Of a DNA stretch of 15,049 bases, positions 7,916 through 14,175 are shown one piece after another. The stretch covers positions 1-15,049 of the forward strand of contig BNXD01000036.1 of assembly GCA_025999315.1 (NCBI GenBank), given 5' to 3'. The translations under genes were made by a program, and so were the position numbers. The first letter of the stretch is position 1; each line of letters opens with the position of its first letter. This DNA is from Bacteroidia bacterium (GTDB lineage Bacteria > Bacteroidota > Bacteroidia > Bacteroidales > Rikenellaceae). The notes under the pieces are model-generated. The model was not told the origin of the DNA, made no database searches, and saw only the letters and a program-made list of their open reading frames with translations.

Positions 7916-9165
7916 TGCTTGATGTAGAGACGATAAGAACCGATTTTCCGATCCTCTCGCGCGAGATTTACTCCCGTCCGCTGATCTACCTCGACAACGG
8001 AGCCACGGCACAGAAACCCCTGCGGGTGATCGAGCGCATAGACTCGCTGCACCGCAACCTCTACGGCAACATCCACCGCGGGGTGCACTACCTCAGCCAG
8101 GAGTGCACCACCCTCTATGAGCAGGCGCGCGAACGGGTGCGCAGCTTCATCGGGGCCGCCTCGCCCCAGGAGGTGATCTTCACCTCGGGGGCTACGGCAT
8201 CGATCAATCTGGTGGCTTACAGTCTGGCGCAGATGGGGCTGGCACGGGACAGCACCTCGCCGATCGCGCTTTCGCCGGGTGACAATGTGGTGGCGACGCA
8301 GATGGAGCACCACTCCAATTTCGTCCCGTGGCAGATCGTCTGCCGCATGGTGGGGGCCGAGTTGCGCATGGCGCCTTTCGATGAGCGCGGGATGCTCGAC
8401 ATGGAGCGTCTCGAGGCGATGATCGACGGGCGCACGCGGCTGGTGGCCATTACTCAGGCCTCGAACGTCCTCGGCACACGGCCCGATCTGGAGCGGATCA
8501 TCGCCATGGCTCACCGCCGCGGCGCGCTGGTGCTGGTCGACGGGTGTCAGGGGGTGGTGCACGGCGGAGTGGATGTGGCGGCGATGGATTGCGACTTCTA
8601 CGCCTTCTCGGGCCACAAACTCTACGGCCCCACGGGGACAGGGGCGCTCTACGGCAAACGCGAACTGCTCGAACAGATGCCCCCGTTCATGGGCGGAGGT
8701 GATATGGTGGAGAGCGTCTCGCTCGAGAAGACCACCTGGGCCAACCTGCCGCTCAAGTTCGAGGCGGGCACTGCCAACTTCGTGGGAGCCATAGGGTTGG
8801 GCGAGGCGATCGAGTGGCTGGCACAGTTCGACCCCGTGGAGGTGGCCACCCACGAGCAGATGCTGCTCGAGCGCGCCACCGGAGGGCTGACGACCATCGA
8901 GGGGCTGACCATCTACGGGCACGATCTGCACAAATGCCCGATCGTGTCGTTCACCGTCGAGGGGGTGCACCACTACGACATCGGCATGGTGCTCGACAAG
9001 CTGGGCATCGCCGTCCGCACCGGGACCCACTGCGCCGAGCCCACCATGCTGGGCTGCCGCGTGGAGGGTATGTGCCGCGCCTCGATGGCCATTTACAACA
9101 CGGCGGCCGAGGTGGACGCCCTGGTGAAGGGAGTGGCCCTGGCGGTGAATATGCTCAGGCAATGA
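7915..9165 (+). CDS. Cysteine desulfurase SufS (class V aminotransferase fold)
   Basis: SufS is a PLP enzyme that removes sulfur from L-cysteine to give alanine and an enzyme persulfide, feeding the SufBCD scaffold. I start at 7915 rather than the in-frame ATG at 7888. The resulting 416-residue protein begins MLDVETIRTDFPILSRE, matching family N-termini, and makes a one-base overlap with the upstream gene. Motifs: YLDNGATAQKP (25-35), EHHSN at 131-135 (His that stacks on PLP), VDGCQ with Asp209, the PLP lysine Lys235 in SGHKLYGPTGTG, and the persulfide cysteine Cys373 in RTGTHCAEP. VDGCQ replaces the more usual VDGAQ. No sufE or sufU is present in the window, so the sulfur-transfer partner must lie elsewhere. 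Confidence 0.95.
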   Translation: MLDVETIRTDFPILSREIYSRPLIYLDNGATAQKPLRVIERIDSLHRNLYGNIHRGVHYLSQECTTLYEQARERVRSFIGAASPQEVIFTSGATASINLVAYSLAQMGLARDSTSPIALSPGDNVVATQMEHHSNFVPWQIVCRMVGAELRMAPFDERGMLDMERLEAMIDGRTRLVAITQASNVLGTRPDLERIIAMAHRRGALVLVDGCQGVVHGGVDVAAMDCDFYAFSGHKLYGPTGTGALYGKRELLEQMPPFMGGGDMVESVSLEKTTWANLPLKFEAGTANFVGAIGLGEAIEWLAQFDPVEVATHEQMLLERATGGLTTIEGLTIYGHDLHKCPIVSFTVEGVHHYDIGMVLDKLGIAVRTGTHCAEPTMLGCRVEGMCRASMAIYNTAAEVDALVKGVALAVNMLRQ

Positions 9166-9288
9166 GGACGTTGTCTGTGTGGGGATTGCATATGTCCGGG
9201 ATCGGAATACAAAAACATTGAAGCTCGGCAGGAGCCATGCGCCCCGGATCGGTCGCGGGCCGCAAAACAAATATAAACCGATGATCTT

Positions 9289-9975
9289 ATGCCGTTTATC
9301 GTACTCGAGGGGTTGGACGGGGCGGGCAAATCGACCCAGATAGCGATGTTGCGCGAGGAGGCGCAGCGGCGCGGTCATGTTACCCGTTATCTGCACTTTC
9401 CACGCTTCGACACGCCGCTGCTGGGCGAGCTGATCGCGCGTTTTCTGCGCGGCGACATGGGCAGTGTCGAGCAAGTCGATCCCTATCTGGTGGCGCTGAT
9501 CTTCGCCTGCGACAGGGCTGATGCCGCCCCGGCGCTGCGCTCGTGGATCGAGGCGGGCGACACGGTGATCCTTGACCGTTATGTCTACTCCAACGTGGGC
9601 TATCAGTGCGCCAAACTGCCACCGGCAGAGCGTCCGGCCCTCAAAAGGTGGATCCTCGAGCTCGAATATGGCCGCAACGCATTGCCGCGCCCCGATCTGA
9701 ATCTGTTTCTGGATGTTCCGTTCGAGTTTACGCGCCGAAAACTCACCGAAAATCGCCGGGGAGACGACCGCGGCTATCTGAACGGCTCGGACGATATTCA
9801 CGAGGCGTCACTCGAGTTGCAGAGTGCGGTGCGGGAGGTCTATCTCGATGCCGCACAGAGCGATGGAACGCTGCATATCGTCGACTGCTCGGACGAGCAT
9901 GGCCGCATGGCCACCCCCGAGGCCACCTTTGCCCGCATACTCTCGATCGCCGGACGGGTGTTGGACCGAGGCTGA
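9289..9975 (+). CDS. Thymidylate kinase (dTMP kinase)
   Basis: This 228-residue enzyme phosphorylates dTMP to dTDP with ATP. It shows the P-loop GLDGAGKST at residues 8-16, FPRFDTPLL in the substrate-binding region, DRY at 96-98 in ILDRYVYSN, and a flexible lid near 153-165 (TENRRGDDRGYL) that carries the arginines. Length is close to the usual 200-230. It is separated from sufS by 123 bp with no recognisable plus-strand promoter, and is convergent with the MscS-type gene. The 163-bp convergent gap contains a 10-bp palindrome CGGTCGACCG but no clear T-tailed terminator. Confidence 0.94.
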   Translation: MPFIVLEGLDGAGKSTQIAMLREEAQRRGHVTRYLHFPRFDTPLLGELIARFLRGDMGSVEQVDPYLVALIFACDRADAAPALRSWIEAGDTVILDRYVYSNVGYQCAKLPPAERPALKRWILELEYGRNALPRPDLNLFLDVPFEFTRRKLTENRRGDDRGYLNGSDDIHEASLELQSAVREVYLDAAQSDGTLHIVDCSDEHGRMATPEATFARILSIAGRVLDRG

Positions 9976-10136
9976 GAGCATTTTCTTCGTCGGTCGACCG
10001 GCGATCAAATGGATGTTCGTCGCTCGGCCTGACCGATGTCGGGAAGAGTATTGCCAGAATTGCCCCCGACTTGAGATGCCGGATTGACTTTGAAAAAGGT
10101 ATTGTCATTGCGACCCCGAACCGTCGGCGGCCCGGG

Positions 10137-10163
10137 CGTCAATCCTGCTTTTTGAGATTGACG
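10137..10163 (-). other. Hairpin spanning the stop codon of the MscS-type gene
   Basis: CGTCAATC (10137-10144) and GATTGACG (10156-10163) form a perfect 8-bp inverted repeat around an 11-nt loop that includes the last codons, and it covers the TGA stop at 10139-10141. No T-run follows on the minus strand, so termination is not established. Confidence 0.35.
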
Positions 10164-11062
10164 TCAAGTTGGTTGAAGGGGAAGTTTATACCTTTGGCGG
10201 GCAGCGCATTATACATCGCCTCGTTGACGTCGAAATAGATATTCCAAAATTGGTCGGCGGACGCCCACGCTCTGACGACCAGTTTCACCGAGCTGTCGGC
10301 CAGCTCCAGCAGGGCCACCATGCGCTCCCTGTCGTGCATGATGCGTTTTTCGGCCTGCAAGATCTCCATGATGACCTGTTTGGCCAACTCGATGTCGTCG
10401 CCATAGGCGATCCCCACTTTCCATTCGATGCGACGGGCGTGCTCGCTGGTGTAGTTGTTGATCACGCCGGTCGAGATGGCGCCGTTGGGGATGAAGATCG
10501 TCTTGTTGTCGGGGGTGTTGACCACCGTGTTGAACAGCCGTATGTCTTTGACCGTGCCCGCCTGTCCCTGCGCCTCGATGTAGTCGCCTATGCGGTATGG
10601 CTTCAGTATGAGTATCATCACTCCGCCGGCAAAGTTCTGCAACGTTCCGCTCATGGCCATGCCGATGCCCAGACCGGCAGCGCCGAAAATGGCCACCAGC
10701 GAGGTGGTGTTGATGCCCAGCACGCCCACGATGATCAGTATCAGCATGGCCGACAGCAATCCCTGCACGATGCTCAGCACGAAACGCTGGAGGGTGACCT
10801 CGACTTTGTGGCGGGTCATGATGCGCCGTATAAACTTCTTGACTATGCGAATAGCCCACCGACCGGCGTAGTAGATCACCAGCACGAGAATGATCTTGAG
10901 CGAGGTCTCGATCACGAAGCTCGTAGCGCTCTTAAGCACGTTATCCAGCGACTGATTGGTGAAGTCGGTCAGTTTGGAGAGGCCGCGCTGGCGCGCTATG
11001 GCGCTGTCGGCAACCATCGAAAAATTCTTCTCGAGGGTTTTTGAAATATCATCCAGGACCAT
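10139..11062 (-). CDS. MscS-family mechanosensitive channel
   Basis: Small-conductance mechanosensitive channels in the inner membrane release solutes during osmotic downshock. The 307-residue protein has a soluble N-terminal stretch, transmembrane helices at about 47-68 and 94-116, and the pore-lining TM3 at about 119-153 with the family signature GAAGLGIGMAMSGTLQNF. The beta domain begins at LKPYRIGDYIEA and contains IFIPNGAIST, and a C-terminal alpha/beta region follows. This is the three-helix architecture of MscS itself. It is transcribed from the minus strand, convergent with tmk. An AT-rich island lies directly upstream, so its original promoter environment may have been altered. Confidence 0.93.
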   Translation of the reverse strand: MVLDDISKTLEKNFSMVADSAIARQRGLSKLTDFTNQSLDNVLKSATSFVIETSLKIILVLVIYYAGRWAIRIVKKFIRRIMTRHKVEVTLQRFVLSIVQGLLSAMLILIIVGVLGINTTSLVAIFGAAGLGIGMAMSGTLQNFAGGVMILILKPYRIGDYIEAQGQAGTVKDIRLFNTVVNTPDNKTIFIPNGAISTGVINNYTSEHARRIEWKVGIAYGDDIELAKQVIMEILQAEKRIMHDRERMVALLELADSSVKLVVRAWASADQFWNIYFDVNEAMYNALPAKGINFPFNQLDVNLKKQD

Positions 11063-11064
11063 GG

Positions 11065-11072
11065 CAAATGTA
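11065..11072 (-). promoter_or_regulatory. Candidate Bacteroidota -7 box at the start of the MscS-type gene
   Basis: Read on the minus strand this is TACATTTG, a perfect TAnnTTTG, ending only two bases before the annotated ATG. A TTTG lies upstream with a 23-nt spacer, slightly longer than usual. If used, the transcript would be leaderless or translation would start further in (next Met is residue 16). Confidence 0.35.
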
Positions 11073-11182
11073 TATTAATGATTATTAACTTCCTGCAAAA
11101 TATAGACTTCGGAGATAATTACCGAAAATGCCTCACGCTCGGCAGACTTGCATCCGGTGTTTTTGAGTGAGGGCATAATTAT

Positions 11183-11468
11183 TCATCTGTCAATTAAATA
11201 TTTTCTTCCCTTATTTTTTCCTTCCACTTTCACAATACCCATTTCCACAAATTTGGCAAGGTATTTTTTCACGCTTACATCTGATTTGTTTGTCAAAAGC
11301 TGAGCGCGATAGTTGGTTATTTCGCCATTCTTTCCCCGATAATATTTAATTTGTGGCTTTCCATACTCTAATACTTGCTTCTTCTAATTTCATTTTCAAT
11401 AATTATGCAAAATCTTCATTAGAAGAACTATAACTTATGAACACTTTTATATTATTTGGATTCTCCAT
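11183..11468 (-). pseudogene. Decayed TIR-domain gene with a winged-helix-like tail
   Basis: Reading from the ATG at 11466-11468, the first residues include NIKVFISYSSSNEDFA, a typical TIR-domain opening. A TAA follows at codon 22, then the same frame continues LLKMKLEEASIRVWKATN, another TAA at codon 41, and ILSGKEWRN, which also fits a TIR domain. Both stops could be one base change from GAA (Glu). Around 11320 the coding signal shifts frame and reads NGEITNYRAQLL ... KYLAKFVEMGIVKVEGK ... KYLIDR to a TGA at 11183-11185, which looks like a winged-helix DNA-binding end. It is either a TIR gene with an internal deletion or a fusion of two broken genes. TIR domains in bacteria are often NAD-consuming effectors of anti-phage systems. 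It lies 15 bp after the KilA-N gene on the same strand, in AT-rich DNA unlike the flanks. The rest of 11063-11182 shows nothing recognisable beyond the candidate promoter. Confidence 0.7.
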
Positions 11469-11483
11469 ATGTCAATAATTTAA

Positions 11484-12284
11484 TTACTTCAACATTTTTC
11501 TATTTTCCACGTCTTGCAAAACCTGCATTTGCTGAATGGCAATCCGATTGAGTTTTACCAATCTATCGCTTTGCGAAACGTTGTCGTTTATCAGAACGGC
11601 GTTAATGTTCTCCATATTCGAGAGACAAATTAACTCGTTAATTGTGGCATAGTCGCGTATATTGCCTTTCAAATCGGGATTTGCCTCACGCCATTGCTTT
11701 GCCGTAACGCCGAAAAGCGCCATATTCAGTACGTCTGCCTCATCGGCATAAATGTATGAAATTTGTTGTGGTGTAAGTTCAGACGGTATCAAGTTGTGCT
11801 TAATAGCATCTGTATGAATATGATAATTGATTTTTGCGAGTTCGCGCTTTGCCGACCAGCCTATTGCCTTTTGCTCTTCTTCTTTGAGGCGTTGAAACTC
11901 TTTGATAATGTAGATTTTAAATTCGGGACTAATCCATAATGCGAACTCAAAGGCTATATCTTTGTGCGCATAAGTTCCGCCGTAGCGACCTGTTTTTGCC
12001 TGCAAACAAATGATATTTGTTTTTTCCATCAATTCTTTTACGCTGACTCTAAAACTATTAAGTCCTGCATTGCTTTTAATTATGTCGAATTCGACATAAT
12101 TAAAGTTTGGGTTATAAACCCGTTCCCATATCCCTATGTATTCAAGCGTATTGCGATTTCGCAACCAACTTGTTACAAAAAATTCTCCATCTTTTGCCTT
12201 AATCATATCTGATAATGAGATATAATCCTCATTGTCGATTTGCAAAACAGTTACTTCCGTACCTTTTACTGTTATTTTTGCCAT
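11484..12284 (-). CDS. KilA-N domain protein, AT-rich and probably horizontally acquired
   Basis: This 266-residue protein has a KilA-N DNA-binding domain over about residues 1-133. The region YISLSDMIKAKDGEFF (21-36) and WLRNRNTLEYIGIWE (40-54) lead to the hallmark GRYGGTYAHKDIAFEFALWI (99-118) and SPEFKIYIIKEFQRLKEEE (119-137). The C-terminal half (140-266) is helical and charged without a motif I can name. KilA-N proteins occur in phages and in bacterial accessory islands, in my recollection often next to restriction or defence genes. The gene is clearly more AT-rich than both neighbours. Its start is 8 bp after the stop of an upstream remnant and its stop is 15 bp before a decayed TIR gene, giving a former three-gene operon. 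Codons for residues 61-70 contain a perfect 30-bp palindrome. Confidence 0.9.
   Translation of the reverse strand: MAKITVKGTEVTVLQIDNEDYISLSDMIKAKDGEFFVTSWLRNRNTLEYIGIWERVYNPNFNYVEFDIIKSNAGLNSFRVSVKELMEKTNIICLQAKTGRYGGTYAHKDIAFEFALWISPEFKIYIIKEFQRLKEEEQKAIGWSAKRELAKINYHIHTDAIKHNLIPSELTPQQISYIYADEADVLNMALFGVTAKQWREANPDLKGNIRDYATINELICLSNMENINAVLINDNVSQSDRLVKLNRIAIQQMQVLQDVENRKMLK
12075..12104. repeat. Perfect 30-bp palindrome inside the KilA-N gene
   Basis: TTTAATTATGTCGAA (12075-12089) is followed with no spacer by its exact reverse complement (12090-12104), centred on an EcoRI-type GAATTC. The opposite strand reads the same residues (FNYVEFDII) in an overlapping frame. It could be an operator, a cruciform site or a chance product of codon choice. 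Confidence 0.85.
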
Positions 12285-12292
12285 ATCTTGAA

Positions 12293-12409
12293 TTATTTGT
12301 TTATTCTGTTTTTAGCAATTTCCAACTCCTCATCCGACAATCCTTTTTCGTCTGCCACCACTGCGGTTACTTGATCAGCAACACAATCCGACGCTGCCGC
12401 TAATTTTCC
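12293..12409 (-). pseudogene. Start-less 3' remnant of an unidentified gene
   Basis: A 38-codon open stretch ends in TAA at 12293-12295, eight bases before the KilA-N start. It reads in part AVVADEKGLSDEELEIAKN, a charged helical segment with normal protein character. A TGA lies immediately upstream of its first codon and no start codon is present, so it appears to be the C-terminal end of a gene whose body is gone. I do not recognise the family. The spacing suggests it was once co-transcribed with the KilA-N gene. Confidence 0.5.
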
Positions 12410-12503
12410 TCAAACAGTGACATCACTCAAACGACCGCATTACTCAAAACAGCAGCATCATTCAAACAGTATCACTCAAATGGCAGCATCACTCACCTGC
12501 CTG
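12408..12503. repeat. Degenerate tandem repeat array of ~17 bp units at the 3' end of cca
   Basis: Five units of consensus CATCACTCAAACAGCAG, 15-18 bp each, run at 12421-12437, 12438-12455, 12456-12470, 12471-12486 and 12487-12503. A partial unit sits at 12408-12420. The last unit includes the stop codon and final codons of the CCA-enzyme gene, so the array seems to have expanded from that gene's 3' end. Its other end touches the gene remnant of the AT-rich island. On the minus strand most units carry a TGA in the cca frame or a neighbouring frame. Confidence 0.75.
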
Positions 12504-13907
12504 CTCGCTGGGCGAAACTCGCTGCAGGCCACGCTCGCGGGCCAGCTCGTCCATCAGGCGCACGGCCTGGTGATAGTCGTTCTCGATGCGGCCGTCGAGG
12601 ATCGCATCCTTGATCAGGCTTTTGATCTCGCCCACCGTCGAGCAGGGAGGCAGTCCGTAGGTGGCCATGATCAGCTCGCCGGTAACGGGGGGTTGGAAGT
12701 TGCGGATGCGGTCCTTCTGCTCGATCTCGCGCAACTTGCGCTCCACCAGCTCGAAATTGCGCATGTAACGCTGCACTTTGGCGTCGATCGACGAGGTGAT
12801 GTCGGCGCGGCACAGCAGCATCAGATCGTCGATGTCGTCGCCGGCATCGAACAGCAATCGCCTTACGGCCGAGTCGGTTACGTCCTCCTCGGAGAGGACT
12901 ATCGGGCGCAGGTGCAGAAAGACCAGCTTGCGCACATACTTCATCGTCTCGTTCATGGGCAGTCGCAGACGGCGAAATATCGGCGCTACCATCTTCGAGC
13001 CGAGCGTCTCGTGGCCGTGAAAACTCCATCCAACCCGCGGATCGAACGCCCTGGTGGCCGGTTTGGCAATGTCGTGCAGCAGGGCGGCCCAGCGCAGCCA
13101 CAGATCGTTGCTGACCAGGGCCACGTTGTCCAACACCTTGAGCGTATGTACAAAATTGTCCTTATGACCCTTGCCGCCGATGGTCTCCACCCCCTTCAGG
13201 GCCGCCAGCTCGGGGAATATCAACGGCAGCAACCCCGACACATCGAGCAGCTCGAAGCCCATAGACGGTTTGGGAGCCGCCACTATCTTGTTGATCTCTA
13301 CGGTGATACGTTCCTGCGATACGATCGATATGCGGTGGGCGTTGCGTTCGATAGCCTCGAAAGTTTCGGGCAGAATGTCGAAGCCCAGCTGCGCCGCAAA
13401 ACGCACGGCGCGCATCATACGCAGCGGGTCGTCCGAAAAGGTAACGTCCGGGTCGCCCGGCGTGCGCAGTATGCAACGCTCCAGGTCGCCCATGCCGTCG
13501 AAGGGGTCGATCAGCGTCCCGAAATCGCTCTCGCTGAGCGACCAGGCCATGGCGTTGATGGTGAAGTCGCGCCGCAACTGGTCGTCCTCGATGGTGCCCT
13601 CCTCGACGGCCGGTTTGCGCGAGTGGCTGCTGTAAGACTCTTTGCGCGCCCCGACGAACTCTATCTCCAGCTCTCCGGCGCGGACCATCGCCGTGCCGAA
13701 AGTCTTGAAAACCGAGACATTGGTATGCAGCATACGGCCCAGCTCGCGGGCCACCTCGATGCCGCTGCCCACCACCACCACATCGATGTCGGTCGAGGGC
13801 CGGTGGAGATACCAGTCTCGCACATAACCTCCCACGACAAAGGCTTTCACCCTCTTGCGAGCGGCGATCTGCCCTATGGCGGCGAATATGGGATCGGATA
13901 GCGGCAT
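12489..13907 (-). CDS. CCA-adding enzyme / poly(A) polymerase family nucleotidyltransferase with HD domain
   Basis: This class II tRNA nucleotidyltransferase-type protein adds or repairs the 3' CCA of tRNAs. In 472 residues it shows the nucleotide-binding GGYVRD at 26-31, the catalytic metal-binding pair Asp40/Asp42 in STDIDVVVV, RRDFTINAM at 112-120 and the neck motif DPLRMMRAVRFAAQL at 160-174. A C-terminal HD phosphohydrolase domain follows, with His254 (NFVHTL), HD at 278-279 (LLHDIAKP) and HGHE at 297-300. The HD fusion supports a CCA enzyme of the bacterial Cca/PcnB type rather than a plain poly(A) polymerase, but the two cannot be fully separated by eye. The ATG at 13907 follows a strong promoter box. 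The last codons merge into a tandem repeat array. It is divergent from uxuA. Confidence 0.92.
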   Translation of the reverse strand: MPLSDPIFAAIGQIAARKRVKAFVVGGYVRDWYLHRPSTDIDVVVVGSGIEVARELGRMLHTNVSVFKTFGTAMVRAGELEIEFVGARKESYSSHSRKPAVEEGTIEDDQLRRDFTINAMAWSLSESDFGTLIDPFDGMGDLERCILRTPGDPDVTFSDDPLRMMRAVRFAAQLGFDILPETFEAIERNAHRISIVSQERITVEINKIVAAPKPSMGFELLDVSGLLPLIFPELAALKGVETIGGKGHKDNFVHTLKVLDNVALVSNDLWLRWAALLHDIAKPATRAFDPRVGWSFHGHETLGSKMVAPIFRRLRLPMNETMKYVRKLVFLHLRPIVLSEEDVTDSAVRRLLFDAGDDIDDLMLLCRADITSSIDAKVQRYMRNFELVERKLREIEQKDRIRNFQPPVTGELIMATYGLPPCSTVGEIKSLIKDAILDGRIENDYHQAVRLMDELARERGLQRVSPSEQAGE

Positions 13908-13912
13908 GAGTA

Positions 13913-13920
13913 CAAAGGTA
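13913..13920 (-). promoter_or_regulatory. Bacteroidota -7 box for the CCA-enzyme gene
   Basis: On the minus strand this is TACCTTTG, a perfect TAnnTTTG, five bases before the ATG at 13907. It is part of an 8-bp tandem duplication, CTTTGTAC-CTTTGTAC. No convincing -33 TTTG was found at the expected spacing. A transcript from here would have almost no leader. Confidence 0.5.
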
Positions 13921-13951
13921 CAAAGATTTTTTTGTCAGACCAGCGTCGCGC

Positions 13952-14124
13952 CATTAGAGTTTATATGGATTAAGATGATATGTGTATTTTGTTTCTGTTT
14001 TCGGATGGATTTTGCGCCTCCGACAAGGCGCATGGTGGGCCCCATGTAACGAGGAGGAGATGCAAAAGACGCCGGAAAGAGAGATGAAAGACACCTGTCA
14101 TCTTAACCTATATAAACTCTATTG
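13952..14124. repeat. 173-bp element bounded by 27-bp inverted repeats
   Basis: The left arm (13952-13978) and right arm (14098-14124) match as inverted repeats at 24 of 27 positions, sharing AGAGTTTATAT and TTAAGATGA. The 119-bp core has no gene but contains a hairpin shared with the left end of the window and a near-palindrome around GGGCCC. No target-site duplication is visible outside the arms. It resembles a small non-autonomous element. Equally, the arms could be paired operators, since each lies upstream of one of the two divergent promoters. Confidence 0.6.
14010..14033 (-). repeat. Dispersed hairpin, second copy of the 13-36 sequence
   Basis: The reverse complement of these 24 bases is identical to positions 13-36. 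It contains the stem TGCGCCT/AGGCGCA with a 6-nt loop and a short A-run, and weaker similarity continues beyond it. The T-run lies on the wrong side for a plus-strand terminator. Confidence 0.7.
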
Positions 14125-14151
14125 TTTTACCGAAGGAAACCGTTATCTTTG
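14122..14151 (+). promoter_or_regulatory. Bacteroidota promoter for uxuA
   Basis: A TTG at 14122-14124 is followed after 19 nt by TATCTTTG at 14144-14151, a perfect TAnnTTTG at correct spacing. The ATG of uxuA is 24 bases further on, leaving a short leader. The -33 element coincides with the outer end of the right 27-bp inverted repeat, so whatever acts on that repeat could affect this promoter. Confidence 0.65.
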
Positions 14152-14175
14152 AGAATAATTTTAATTTTACAGAGT

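Noticed and set aside
9268..9275. TAnnTTTG box on the minus strand between sufS and tmk
   Set aside because: It would drive transcription antisense to sufS with no gene to express, and no -33 element was evident.
9976..10138. Possible terminator between the convergent tmk and MscS-type genes
   Set aside because: Short inverted repeats exist (CGGTCGACCG; GTCGGG with CCCGAC) but none is followed by a T-run on either strand.
12420..12503. The tandem units read as a short CRISPR or as a protein repeat
   Set aside because: Units are contiguous without spacers and contain stops in the relevant frames.
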